Positions 45,735-56,446 of a stretch of 64,000 nt of DNA are shown one piece after another. Every line of letters begins with the position of its first letter. Positions within the stretch are counted from its first letter, which is position 1. The position numbers and the translations under genes were made by a program. The notes beneath the pieces are model-generated. The model saw nothing but the letters and a program-made list of their open reading frames with translations, ran no database searches and was not told where the DNA came from. The stretch is from Limnephilus marmoratus (taxonomy: Eukaryota; Arthropoda; Insecta; Trichoptera; Limnephilidae). Location of the stretch: positions 24,626,710-24,690,709 of the forward strand of contig OU862910.1 in NCBI GenBank assembly GCA_917880885.1. The letters are read 5' to 3'.

Positions 45735-46025
45735 TTTTTTCTTCTTCTTCCTTGCGCTGTCCCAACTCATTGCCTAGGTAGGCTGTTGGGGTAGGCTCTT
45801 CTCATTCTCAGGTTGTAATTTCTTGTGTTCTGAGTATCGCCTTCATCCAGGCCGTTTCTCTGAAGAATTTTGGAGCATTGAGTCATCCAGGAGTTCTTCG
45901 GTGTTCCTATGGATGACTGTCGATGAGGCTCCATAGACATTTCCTGCCTCACTGTGTGGTCTGATGGTCTCCGTCTTATGTGCTCATACCATCTCAACTG
46001 TCGTTCCTTAAATTCGGGTTTTTAA
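45735..46025 (-). pseudogene. LINE polyprotein C-terminal fragment
   Basis: The minus strand reads FKERQLRWYEHIRRRPSDHT, VRQEMSMEPH, and KNSWMTQCSKILQRNGLDEG, ending near 45767. The same motif series appears, broken, at 7100-7330, so both belong to one LINE group. The 3' end is (GAA)n-rich (45740-45755). Confidence 0.75.
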
Positions 46026-46029
46026 TATT

Positions 46030-48020
46030 TTTGAAATGTATAATTGACTAGATTTATGTAATTTTTGTACCTATTTTTATAGTAACTGAGTTCTTATAAC
46101 TGGATTGTTTTCATGTAAGTGATAACATCCATAAAAGCACAAAAATAAATAAATTAAAGTGACTTATCTACTTTCTACCAAAAATAATCAACAAATCGTT
46201 TATTCTGTCATCGTTTATAAAAATATCATTTTGGCCGTAAATTATTTAGACCTACAAAAATAGTCGGGCAGCAACTTTCGGTATAAATAATAATATGAAT
46301 ATGCGGTTACATTTATTATCACGGACGCCTTTGTGTATCTCTTTTTATTTGAAAAACAAAGGAATAAACTTCATGTTAACAGCGTTACAAATGACGAGCA
46401 ATAAGGGAAGGGATGGGACCGCCGACTAGAAATAACAATGTCTAATGCCGAATGTAACATCTTGCTTAAATAACCAGTAGACTACGATCTTAGAAATGGA
46501 AAGGATACAGGGTAACCATTAACGCCTATCCAAAACAAGCAACAGCAAAATGGTCACTTATTCTAATACTAAAGTCTAGTCGTTTGAGCCCGGTCACAAA
46601 TGCACAAAATTGTTACAATTCGACGCCATTTTGTGGCTTTATTTGTACTTACAAAACGACCATTTGGAGTTGAAAGGTGTCAAGCCCACAAAAATGCAAA
46701 AATGTCTTTTTGATGGAAATCGATGTTTCACTAGTCACAAGTCCATATTTTTATACCAATCTCCAATTATCGGAGCAAAAAACAGTACTACGTCCATACC
46801 CATTATGGCTGCTTAAACTTTAGAAATGCTCTCCTGAACAATGTCTCCAGTCTCCTCCTGTCTGACAGGGCCATTGGGGTATTTTTTTTCCCAAAAACGG
46901 TACTACAAATTATAATTTGGTTATTATTATCATTAGCATCATTGTGCTTCAAACGATCGATGTGTACTTCATCAAACAATTACGTCTTTTATCGACCACC
47001 CTCGGCCATTTTCAGTGTTTGATCCATTTTAGACGGGTTATTTATTGAAGAAGTAACTGCAAGAAAATTGAAAATAGCGCTAATGGTGTATTTGTAATGA
47101 CATATCATATTGTGACGTTAGTTCAAACGTCAACCGAACTAAATAGAAGAAAAAGAACACTTTTAAAAAGTGATACCTATAAGGTCATGAAAAGTTATGA
47201 AAAAAAAATTCGGCCAACTGGTTTGTTTTTATTTTACTTTTCATGATGTTATGCCACTTTTCAGAAATGTTCTATTTCGTCACTATTCTGGCCTAAATTA
47301 CAGTAATTTTATCTTATAAACAGAAAGTCATATGTGTGCTTAAGTCGCACTGTAAGTTTAGTGTCGTGAAATTTTGCAACTTGTTTCTAAATTGAATTTC
47401 AAGACCAATTTGTTCTGTTGGTAATGTAATACCTTTCAAGATGAATCACAATTTTTATAATTTTAAAAATATAACACAATTGTAATTGTTGAATTAAAAA
47501 AATATTCTAACGCACTAAAAACAGGTTCTAGAAAAAACGGTATCTTTTGATGTTTCTCTCTTCATTCGTGTGCCTAAAAATAGAAATAATTATTTAAACA
47601 TATTTGGTTCGTGGGTGCCTCAAGCCTCAAGTGTCCACAAAAAATAACAACAAAAAAAGCATAATAATACAAATCGCCTTACCAAAATCTTAGCTTACAT
47701 GCGTTAGTAATATTTTCTGTTTTAAAGTTGGTTATTCTATAGTTCCTTCGTCAACCCCAACAGCCGAATACTGCTTATTTTCCTTTGTTGGTAAATTGTT
47801 TGGCTTCCCATATACGTAGAGAGAGTGGGAAGTGAGGGAGGGGGTGAATGTTGCCACATGTTGCTACGGATTATAACACATTGACAGACGAATGCTTCAA
47901 GTTTTGTCACATCAAATATTATAATACTTTTAACTGCAGCTTTTTCTTTACAAAATAGCATTCCTTATTCTAACGACGATTGCAAATAATAAATCAACGA
48001 TTAACTTAATAATGATATTT
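46030..48020. other. 2 kb without a recognised feature
   Basis: AT-rich. Frames of 68 (46610) and 74 codons (47737, minus) have no motifs. Confidence 0.4.
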
Positions 48021-48213
48021 GATAACTAAATGCTCTTATACAGTCTGTGTGTATACGTGTCTGTCTGTGTATGCTTGTTTCAATTAAGTACTTTAAAAGA
48101 GTGAATAGTATTACGAATTTTGCCTTTTAATTAGTCATCCAATTTACATCCGTGGCCGAGCAGTGGAAATCCTTGGCTACGGATTCAAAATCGCGAGAAT
48201 GGACGCTTTTATA

Positions 48214-49149
48214 TTAGGTCCTTACATATGAAATTGGTGTTTTGTATGGGAGGAACATAAAGTCGATTTTTTTTAATATAATATAATAATTTAATCAAAG
48301 TATGTACCATTGCTATCTATGCACTTTTGTCATCTCATAGGTAGTTCATCGATCCCTTTACTAAAAACACCATTCGGAATCAATATTATCTTTGAAGGTG
48401 GTTAGGACTGCCCCATCGGAGTTGAATTTTTTCCCTTGCAAGAAGTTATTCAAATTTAAAAAAAAATGATAATCTGTTGGGGCAAGGTCCGGAGAGTACG
48501 GTAAATGTCTTAGACATTCCAATTGAAGCTCCTCTAATTTGGTAGCCGTCTGTTGTGCAGTGTGTGGTCTAACGTTCTAACGCGCGTTTGTTGATTTGCT
48601 TCACTCAATTCGTGAGGTACCCACCTATCAAGCTTTTTCACCTCCCCAATTTGCTTCAAGTGGATTAAAACAGTTTTTATCACTAACACCGCAGCCTGCA
48701 GCTAACTCAGACGTGGTTTGCGATGAATCCGCTTCTACAATAGCCTTCAATTCTTCATTATCAACTGTGGTCTCCGGCCATCCACGGGGCTTGTTCTGCA
48801 GGTCGAAATTTCCGGAACGAAAATGTTGGAACCAAAAACGCACTGTGTTTTCTTTTGCGGCACCGTCGCCATACACATTATTAATCCTTCGAGCCGTTTC
48901 TGCAGCACTGGTGCCACGGTGGAACTCGTATTCGTAAATAATGCGATATTTCAAGTTTTCCATTTTGTAAACTAAGTGACTCAAAGAAAAAAACAATTAA
49001 GGAAAAAAACAAATGAATTATAATTTTCGATACACAAATACATGGGTAAATAGTTGCTATTTAATTTGAATTTGGAATTCCAAACCAAAGATATTTGAGA
49101 TCAAAGTTTCCAGTACGGCAAAACGCCAATTTCATATGTAAGGACCTAA
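48214..49149 (-). mobile_element. Internally deleted mariner (936 bp) with TIRs and TA duplication
   Basis: Ends are TTAGGTCCTTACATATGAAA (48214) and the same sequence read inward from 49149; the TIRs match over about 28 bases except one. TA flanks at 48212-48213 and 49150-49151. The interior holds both ends of a transposase gene but not its middle. Confidence 0.93.
48292..48963 (-). pseudogene. Mariner (DD34D) transposase, deleted
   Basis: Starts at the ATG at 48963 with the Mos1/SETMAR-type helix-turn-helix region: YEFHRGTSAAETARRINNVY, FWFQHFRSGNFDL, NEELKAIVEADSSQTTSELA. It breaks near 48640 after AAGCGVSDKNC. The C-terminus resumes with KLEELQLECLRHLPYSPDLA and PTDYHFF (third catalytic Asp, about 48480-48520), then NSDGAVLTTFKDNIDSEWCF, a stop, and KCIDSNGTYFD near 48300. 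Roughly the middle third, with the first two catalytic Asp, is deleted. Confidence 0.9.
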
Positions 49150-49321
49150 TATTTACCGTGACGATTCACGATAACGGTATCGTGACGGCATAACAAACGG
49201 CAAAAAACATATGTGTGAGTAAATTCTCACGATTTAGAATCAGTAGCCAAGGATTTTCACTGCTCAGCCACGGATGTAAATGGAATAACCAATTAAAATT
49301 AAAATTCGTAGTTCTATTCAC

Positions 49322-50031
49322 TCTTCTTAATATATAAAACAAAGTCGGGTTAGTTACACTTTTTATAACTCGAGATCGGCTGGACCGATTTTGATGATCT
49401 TTAATTTGTTGGATTTGTCTCCACCCCGGATAACAGAATAACCATTAAAACATCGCAAAATTCACGAAAAAGAAAGGTATGAAGAAAATTAATTTTTTCA
49501 TACATTTTTAATGGAACTAATTCTCATATTTTGAAAGAACTGCAGCAATATTGTGATAGGTATAATATTTAACTGTGCGTGAATTCCAAAAGTGTTAATG
49601 GGCTGATTGTTTGGCTTTTGTTCTTAATCATGTAATGCTGCCCCTCTTTCTTACACACTAAATGTCAATAGTCGAAAATGAGACAAACGGTGAACGTACG
49701 TCTCTGCACCCCACCAAAGGAAAAATACAATAATAATAAATATCTGAACCCACTTCCTTAGAAAATTTCCCGTAAGTAAGTGGAAAATTGAGAAAATCAC
49801 AAAAAATATAAATCCGTACACAACGCCATCTCTGATACTGACAAAAACAAAACACCGCCCTTGAGGTGATTTTTCACAAAAACGGCGCTCTCAAAATTAT
49901 CCAATTATTATTAGTTGCGCATAGATAATTGCTTCATTGTGTAATTTTTAACTTAATAAAAAAACTTAACTTAATTCAACAGTTTTTGATTCTGAGTTCT
50001 GAGGCAGTACGAAGTTCGTCGGGTCAGCTAG
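49322..50031 (+). mobile_element. Non-autonomous Helitron-like element H3
   Basis: Opens TCTTAATATATAAAACAAAG and closes GAAGTTCGTCGGGTCAGCTAG (CTAG at 50028-50031) followed by T, a typical Helitron 3' end with a small ACGAA/TTCGT hairpin. No terminal inverted repeats and no target duplication, as expected. It is inserted in the right arm of the foldback element, which confirms its right boundary within a few bases. Confidence 0.8.
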
Positions 50032-50233
50032 TGCTTAAATAAAACAAACATCCACAGACAGACACGTATACATTCAAACTGTATAAGAGCTTTCACCTTT
50101 TAAATATCAGTATAAATTATTTTTTTTACTTTTTGAGTTAAACCTTAAATTATAATATTTAATTAAATAATGAAGATAACAATAGCGAAACTCAATGGAA
50201 AATCTGGAAACAGAAAAATAAAAATAAAAATAT

Positions 50234-50306
50234 TTGCACCTCTGGGACTCGAACCCAGGACCTTCGGTTTTCCGGGCCGTGACTCAACTAACTGAGCTAA
50301 GGTGTC
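50234..50306 (-). repeat. tRNA-like SINE head (left arm)
   Basis: The minus strand has CCTTAGCTCAGTTAGTTGAG (A box), TGGGTTCGAGTCCCA (T-arm, B box), and CACCT/AGGTG end pairing. Not called as an intact tRNA: the anticodon arm is irregular. Confidence 0.7.
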
Positions 50307-50442
50307 CCTATCCGATCCGGTCATTTTTAACTGTATCATTCTTCGACTAAGAACTATCAACATTATCTTCATTTTCTTAACGCATATTTTATTGTCTGCT
50401 ATCTTTATATATGATTACAAGATTCAAACCCGAACTAAATGC

Positions 50443-50513
50443 TACCTACTTAGCTCAGTTGGTAGAGTCACCGCCCGGAAAGTGGAAGGTCCTGAGTTCG
50501 AGTCCCAGAGGTA
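50443..50513 (+). repeat. tRNA-like SINE head (right arm)
   Basis: TACTTAGCTCAGTTGGTAGA (A box) and GAGTTCGAGTCCCAG (B box), TACCT/AGGTA end pairing. It differs from the left head by several substitutions, so the inversion is not recent. Confidence 0.7.
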
Positions 50514-50675
50514 CATACCAATATCTTGTTCTGATTTTTCTGTTTCCAGATTTTCGATTCAGTTTCGGTAATATTGTCTTCATTTAATTAAATACGACAA
50601 TTTGAGGTTTTACCGATAAAAGTTTAAAATAAAAATAAATAAATAATTTTCCCTCGGTTGGAGAGGCCGTAGCCA

Positions 50676-52094
50676 CTAGTGTTGGGTAGGACACGATATC
50701 AGGATGAGTTTGTATGAGGTACTCAAATATTGAAATGAGGTGTTGAGGTGTCCCACCTCATTTGAGGTGAGGTGTTACAAAATATTTTCGCTTACGGGGG
50801 GGGGGGGGCTGGTTTTTTCCTTCGGCTTGATTTTCTTGGTTCAGAGCTGTTGGTTTTATAATAAATACCGGGGTGGCGGTACCCATACCCGCCTCCCGTG
50901 TCTGTTATTTTTGTGATATGAAAAAATTATAAATTTTTTTTTGGAGCTGTTGGTACTGTTGTGCGGTATTCACTTATCAATACATAATTTACAATAAAAA
51001 ATATTTTGAATTAAAAAAAAATTCAGCAGTTGGGACTCTTGTGCTCATAAATTATTGTTATGTATATTCACATAACAATAATTTACAATAAAAAAATATT
51101 TCAAAAAAAAATTTTTTTTGAGCAGTTGGGACTCTTGTGCTCCTAAATCATTGTTATGTGTATTCACATAACAATAATTTTCACATAACAATGTTGTTAT
51201 GTGTATTCACATAACAAAATTTTCAATAAAAAAATATTTAAAAAATAAATAATTTTTGGAGCAGTTGGGATTCTTGTGCTCATAAATTATTGTTTTGTGT
51301 ATTCACATAACAATAATTTACAATAAAAAAATATTTCAGAAAAAAAAAATTTTTCGAGCAGTTGGGACTATTGTGCTCATATTATTCACATAACAATAAT
51401 TTACAATAAAAAAAAAATAAAAAAAACAATTTTTTTTCGAAAAGCTGGGACTATTGTGCTCATAAATTATTGTTATGTGTTTTCACATATAAATAATTTA
51501 CAATAGAAGTGTGTGTATTCACATAACAATAATAAAAAAATATTTCAAAAAAAATTTTTTTTTGGAGCGGTTGGTACTCTTGTGCGGTATTCACTTAACA
51601 ATAATTTAGAATAAAAAAATAAAAATTTCGGAGCAGTTGGGACGCTTCTGCGGTATTCACAATATATGAATTGGCTTACCCTATCACCACCTCACGGTTC
51701 TAATACAAAAATGTCATAGAATATACAAACACTTCACGCCTCACCACCTCATACATTTTCCCAAACTATGCGTGACATGACAATATGTAGTTTAATACAT
51801 CAACCACCTCACACCTCACCTCATATTTGTCCCGTACGTGACAACGTGACATGACATGTAGTTCAATACACCAATCACCTCACACCTCACCTCATATTTG
51901 TCCCGTACATGACATGAATGTAGTCCAACAAAACAAACCAAATATTTGCCGCTCCTTCATATTTGTCCCCCCTTCATATTTGTAGTAATACAAAGAAAAA
52001 GAGTTGGTACAAATACATATTGTGAGGTGGGGGGACATTTTACGTGTTTGTATGGGACATTTGAGGTGCCTCTTGAATGAGGTACTCAACACTA
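50676..52094. mobile_element. Non-autonomous hAT-type element with perfect 8-bp TSD
   Basis: 1419 bp. The ends TAGTGTTGGGTA and TACTCAACACTA form a 12-bp TIR with one mismatch. GTAGCCAC flanks both sides exactly (50668-50675 and 52095-52102). An 8-bp duplication and a TAGTGTTG-type start are hAT traits. The flanking parts contain repeated ACCTCACACCTCACCTCATA-like blocks (51690-51910), CACCTCA/TGAGGTG being present in both orientations. The centre is the tandem array 50940-51665. No transposase. Confidence 0.9.
50940..51665 (+). repeat. Tandem array built from the SINE C 3' tail
   Basis: Nine or so units start with GAGCAGTTGGGACTCTTGTG and continue as CTCATAAATTATTGTTATGT or CGGTATTCAC, then ATAACAATAATTTACAATAA and an A/T-rich stretch. 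Period is about 70-110 bases. GAGCAGTTGGGACTCTTGTG plus CGGTATTCA is the 3' end of SINE C (12134 and 60207). 50868-50942 just before it carries the GGCGGTACCCATACCCGCCT repeat also seen at 4088 and 63908. Confidence 0.85.
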
Positions 52095-52102
52095 GTAGCC
52101 AC

Positions 52103-52216
52103 CAGCTCCGGGCAGGCGGGTTATGCGATATTTGCAAGACAAAAAACGTATTCATTTCATTTCACATACCAAAAGAAGGTAAGACAGTGGACATAAAAAA
52201 AATGGAAGAAAGTTAA
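52103..52216 (+). CDS. Possible THAP-like exon fragment (very tentative)
   Basis: Plus-strand reading GLCDICKTKNVFISFHIPKE is reminiscent of the start of a THAP zinc finger (Cys-x2-4-Cys, then sFHxFP). A donor-like GAAG|GTAAGACA follows at about 52178. Only one Cys pair is seen and the expected FP is incomplete. THAP domains occur in P-element transposases and host DNA-binding proteins. Could equally be chance. Confidence 0.2.
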   Translation, partial: QLRAGGLCDICKTKNVFISFHIPKEGKTVDIKKMEES

Positions 52217-52219
52217 CAT

Positions 52220-53490
52220 AAAGTCTTTTATCGTAGGCGTTTTTTTAAGATACATATTCAACACTTATTTTTTTTCATAAATAATTCTTATGTCTCTCGG
52301 GCGTAATTTTTATATTTTTTCTGAAAATAACTGTAAGAAAGGAGTATATTATGCTTTTGAATATTACAATATTAATAACGATGAGTATACAATTGGACTA
52401 TAACAGTAGGGCTTTTTAAAAATTCAAATATAAAATTTTGTAAAACGAACACTAGAAGAAATAAATAATAATGTTTCTCTTACTAAACGACGAACGACTC
52501 AATTAGACAACATTAAATATAGATAAAATCAGTAAATTTTTACTCAGCATGTATGATTTACAGCAAAATTGAATTTCTCGTGTTACCTGTGTAACGAAAT
52601 GAAGTATACTTGAAATAAAATATCTGGGAAAGGCTCCAAAGCTCCCCGCGTCGAAAACAAATTGAGTTTTCTTTGCATCTCAGTGAAGTAAGGGCATGTT
52701 AAGCATGCGAGAAATATACTGACAAAAAATGAAATCACATTGCACCCTACACACAGGCAACTTTCCCCCTTAATCAAAACGGCACTGAGCTCAAAATCGC
52801 TAGCCAAAATATTGTTTTATTTAGACGTTTTGATTTCTTATTCTTTTTTTCCGGAGCTGTGTGAATTTGACGGTGTAGGTACTGAAGTTTATATCGTATC
52901 TTATGAAATGTAAGAAAGTCATTGAGATGACTGCAGGGGTGCTCAAGAGGTCTGACTGGGGGCATTACATATTATACGGCCACAGTCAGAGGAAAAAGGG
53001 AGTGCGAACAGTAATCATTATCATAAATAAAATATGAAAGTTCCCCTAAGGGCTGAGAGTTGTCGCTTGAAGGGTTTGCGAGTACTTACGTCTCCAGGTA
53101 AGGGAATAAAAAAGGGATTTTCTCGCACATTCGTTTATATTCGATTTCATACAAATTTGATTAGGGGAACATAAAGTTAACAGCAAATGTTTTAGTATTT
53201 TAGTGTGAACTTCGATCAATCGCTGCAAATTTCTTTAAAGTAAATTAATAATGTTCCACTACAACTTTCTACTACAATACATAAATACTTGTACTTGTCG
53301 CATTTAATCATAATCACGCAAACACCTCAGCACAGGTTCTCCTAGTGAGGTGATTACGAAGCATACAATAGTACCAACCAACAGTTTCACCTTCTCAAAT
53401 CTCCTTACATCCAACATAATGAAATGTATTATTAATATGTAAAAAAATTTTCAAAATATATTACGTAAAAATGTTAATAATAAGGTAAAC
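52220..53490. other. No recognised gene
   Basis: Frames of 60-74 codons on the minus strand show no motifs. 53330-53350 has a LINE 3'-like piece (CACAGGTTCTCCTAGTGAGG). An ATC repeat stands at 53498-53520. Confidence 0.4.
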
Positions 53491-53531
53491 ACTGTAATCA
53501 TCATCATCATCATCATCATTACATAGTATAA

Positions 53532-54926
53532 AATGAATCGGGAGACAAAACTCTGATATTAAACTACAGACCAATCACTCTGCTAAACTCACTATCTAAA
53601 CTTCTAGAAAAAGCCGTGAAAAAAAGATTACTTGCGTACCTTGAAAAACACAACCTGCTCTCAAGCCGCCAATTTGGATTTCGTGCCAAAATGGGTACAG
53701 AAGATGCTTTATCAGAATTAACCAACTACATAGTGAAAAGCATAGATGGCGGATCAAAGGTGATTGGGGTATTCTTAGACCTAGCAAAAGCTTTCGACAC
53801 TATTTCGCATAACTTACTACAACAAAAACTCAAAAATATCGGTATAACTGGTCAACCACTAAAATGGTTTGTCAGCTACATTGAAAAGAGACAACAAATA
53901 GTAAAAATAAATAAATACAGCAGTGACAAAGCAGATATCAGGTATGGAGTACCGCAAGGCAGCGTCTTGGGTCCCATACTATTCCTCATTTATATAAATA
54001 GTCTAACTGAGATAAACCTAGGAAAAATTGAGTACAAAGTAATCAGTTATGCAGACGACACTGCAATTTTGTTCAAGGCACAATCATGGGAAAAGGTATT
54101 CAAAAACACAGAAACAGGGATGACTGTAGTAAATAAATGGCTACAAAATAATCTACTAACACTGAACATTTCAAAAACAAAATATTTAACTTTTAGCAAA
54201 ACAAAGGCTGGTCAACCACATAGCCAACCACAACTACATCTTAACCCCTGCACCAATATTTCGTCAAATAACACATGCTGTACTTGTGACAAAATTGTTA
54301 ATGCAGACAATATTAAATATCTAGGTTTAACTGTTGACCATAAACTAAAATGGGATCTCCATATTAATATATTATCAAAAAAAATACGAAAATTATCATT
54401 CATCTTCAAAACAATACGAAACATCATGTCATTAAATCAACTAAAAAATATATATTTCGCCCTCTGTCAAAGTATTTTAACGTATGGAATTTCAGTTTGG
54501 GGAGGAGCAGCAGATACTTACCTCAATTCTCTTAAAATAAATCACAAAACAATAATTACAATTATGTTTTATAAACCTTACCAACATCCGACGGAACAGC
54601 TAATGATCAGAAACAAATTACTAGACGTAAATAAACTATTCATAAGGAAGATCATTTACAAAAACTGTATCAAAACTTCACATCTCCACATACCTCACTC
54701 ACAAAACACAAGAGCAAAAATTAATAAGCACTTTCAAGTTCCCCATATCAAATCAACTTTTGCAAAAAAACACGAATCTTACCTAGCACCACACATTTTC
54801 AATACCTTCCTAACACAAACAAAAACTTACGTCACCCCAAATAATTTGAATTGGCTTTTCAAAAGATTTGTAATATGGTTGAATGAAAAAGAAAGAACAG
54901 ACATTCAAAATATTCTAAATAAATAA
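53532..54926 (+). CDS. LINE reverse transcriptase, 5'-truncated, no internal stop
   Basis: About 464 codons open from 53532; the first Met is at 53616. In order: LNYRPITLLNSLSKLLEKAV (before the Met), QFGFRAKMGTEDALSELTNY, VIGVFLDLAKAFDTISHNLL (motif A, catalytic Asp), RYGVPQGSVLGPILFLIYIN (motif B), YKVISYADDTAILF (motif C, YADD near 54050), NADNIKYLGLTVDHKLKWDL, and a C-terminal domain with YGISVWGGAADTYLN. All RT catalytic residues are present. The family would be a CR1/L2/jockey-type LINE; I cannot fix the clade. It is the best preserved coding sequence in the window and probably the most recent LINE insertion. Without the endonuclease and promoter it is not autonomous. Confidence 0.92.
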   Translation, partial: NESGDKTLILNYRPITLLNSLSKLLEKAVKKRLLAYLEKHNLLSSRQFGFRAKMGTEDALSELTNYIVKSIDGGSKVIGVFLDLAKAFDTISHNLLQQKLKNIGITGQPLKWFVSYIEKRQQIVKINKYSSDKADIRYGVPQGSVLGPILFLIYINSLTEINLGKIEYKVISYADDTAILFKAQSWEKVFKNTETGMTVVNKWLQNNLLTLNISKTKYLTFSKTKAGQPHSQPQLHLNPCTNISSNNTCCTCDKIVNADNIKYLGLTVDHKLKWDLHINILSKKIRKLSFIFKTIRNIMSLNQLKNIYFALCQSILTYGISVWGGAADTYLNSLKINHKTIITIMFYKPYQHPTEQLMIRNKLLDVNKLFIRKIIYKNCIKTSHLHIPHSQNTRAKINKHFQVPHIKSTFAKKHESYLAPHIFNTFLTQTKTYVTPNNLNWLFKRFVIWLNEKERTDIQNILNK

Positions 54927-55325
54927 CATTTCATAAAGTTCTCACGAAATTATATAATATACAAATAAAACAAATACGAGAAACTGCAATTTTGCAATAT
55001 TAATTATTATGAGTAATTATTAATTATTACTTCTATTATGTAACCGCTATATTCAACTGTCACAAAATGTTAATTTAATTTTATCTAAAAAACAAAGTAT
55101 GTATGTAAATATTTAATATACCAACATATAACTTATCTTTTTTATCTTTTTACATACATATATATATTTGTTTAAATACACACATTTCTTTTGGAACAAA
55201 CATAATATGTGATTTACTCGCCTCGGAACAGACTTTGTCTAGTGAGGCGGGTAAAAGAAAAGAAAACAATGTAAATAACCATGAAACTAAATAAACGCCC
55301 GGGTTGCCGGCACTGAAACTGAACT
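53532..55325 (+). mobile_element. 5'-truncated LINE with open RT frame
   Basis: Coding part 53532-54926, 3' UTR to about 55325 with ACTCGCCTCGGAACAGACTT, an AATAAA-like signal near 55289, and an ACTGA repeat end (55305-55330). The 5' end is truncated just before RT motif 1. The first 5 kb-type parts (ORF1, endonuclease) are missing. Confidence 0.85.
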
Positions 55326-55332
55326 GAACTGA

Positions 55333-55889
55333 AGTCGCTCAAAATGTATGTGCGCGTTAATCTTTTAAAATACGCAACGGATTTTCATGCGGTTTTCACC
55401 AATAGAGAGAGTGATTGAAGAGGAATGTTTATATGTATAATACATGTAAATTATATTAGAGAAAAGCCGAGAAATTTAAAGAAAACATATTTTTGTGCGA
55501 TTTAAAACGGCTGGCGGGCCGTACGGGTCACTTTTGAAATTCGTTCTAAGAAATTGGAAAATATATGTCCTAGAGTAAGTAGTTACTTGATTTGAATTAT
55601 TTTATTTGATGAAGTCGCTCAAAATGTATGTGCGCATAGATCTTTTAAACTACTCAACGGATATTCATGCGGTTTTCACCAATAGATAGAGTGATTCAAG
55701 AGGAAGGTTTATATGTATAAAAACATGCTTAGAGAAAACAAATAACGTAGAGAAAAGTCGAGAAATTCAAATATTCAATTCAGGCAGCGGGCAGCGGGCA
55801 GCTGGCAAGCGGGTGGTGTGGATTTTATAAAGGTTGGGTAATGGCGTTGTGTTTCGTTAGCCACAGCAACGTGTGGCCGGGTCTGCTAG
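55333..55889 (+). mobile_element. Helitron-like element H2, plus copy
   Basis: Ends GCAACGTGTGGCCGGGTCTG, CTAG (55886-55889), then T. GAAGTCGCTCAAAATGTATG occurs twice (about 55333 and 55613), each followed by the GCGGTTTTCACCAATAGA block, so there is an internal direct duplication with a 280-base period or two nested copies. The inverted relative is at 56447-57165. The 5' boundary is uncertain. Confidence 0.65.
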
Positions 55890-56029
55890 TATATAGATAT
55901 AAATAAAATAAAATGTATTATTGGATAATTCTCTCCAGTCCTTCCACTGAGAGCTCCGTTGTAACTTCTCCTTTTTTATGTATTAAGAGGGAGTTGTGGC
56001 AATGAATGTTACAGTGATAGACTTTAAAC

Positions 56030-56338
56030 CATAGGTTCTCAACGTGGGCGATAACGCCCCCCTCCCTGTGAGCGTTTCAGACTTTCAGGGAGGCGGTAGA
56101 AGACCAAGAGAAAAGTAGGGAGCGTTTCGTACTTACAAGGGGGCGGCGGTAGGAAACCCAGAGAAACCCGTCCCATCCCGCCCCATCCCATCCCAGCACG
56201 CCCCCCTTCCGTTGTGGTAAATATAATCTGGACAATAGCTGTTACAGATTCACGACGACAGATGGTAAAAGCAGTTGGGGGGCGCTAGAAAACAAAATCT
56301 CAAAGTGGGAGGAGGGAAAAAAAGGTTGAGAATCTATG
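56030..56338. mobile_element. 309-bp hAT-type MITE with perfect 8-bp TSD
   Basis: Ends CATAGGTTCTCAACG and GGTTGAGAATCTATG. CTTTAAAC flanks both sides (56022-56029, 56339-56346). The interior is GC-rich with repeated GGGAGCGTTTC / GGGGGCGGCGG blocks. No ORF. Confidence 0.92.
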
Positions 56339-56446
56339 CTTTAAACGAAGCGTTTCGTCATTTCCCTGAATATTCAAAAATAAGGATAAAACGCCAAACA
56401 CTCTGCATTGGCCTATAATACCATTATGGCCTTATTTTATACATTA

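Larger units (their letters stand above)
48028..50093. mobile_element. Long-armed foldback element, interrupted by a mariner and a Helitron
   Basis: The left arm 48028-48205 pairs with a right arm that is split in two: 49220-49321 and 50032-50093. Matching blocks: CATCCGTGGCCGAGCAGTGG with its counterpart at 49262-49278; GAGTGAATAG with CTATTCACTC (about 49314); TATACGTGTCTGTCTGTG with CACAGACAGACACGTATA (about 50053-50070); GCTCTTATAC with GTATAAGAGC (50081). The mariner 48214-49149 sits between the arms, and the Helitron 49322-50031 splits the right arm. Restoring the original order in thought gives a MITE of about 0.4 kb. Confidence 0.8.
50156..50600. repeat. Foldback with two opposed tRNA-like sequences
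   Basis: The outer arms match: AATTAAATAATGAAGATAAC with its counterpart CTTCATTTAATTAAAT at about 50579, GAAAATCTGGAAACAGAAAA with TTTTCTGTTTCCAGATTTTC at about 50537. Each arm carries a tRNA-like segment pointing inward. It is either two SINE copies in tail-outward inversion or one SINE duplicated by inversion. 6375-6440 holds a related arm. Confidence 0.75.

Noticed and set aside
50234..50513. Pair of genuine divergent tRNA genes
   Set aside because: Both lie inside a repeat whose arms match outside the tRNA-like parts, and the anticodon stems are irregular.
53616..54926. Host gene with a reverse-transcriptase domain
   Set aside because: The frame continues upstream of the Met into RT motif 1 and ends in a LINE-type 3' UTR with a short tandem tail, so it is a truncated LINE.
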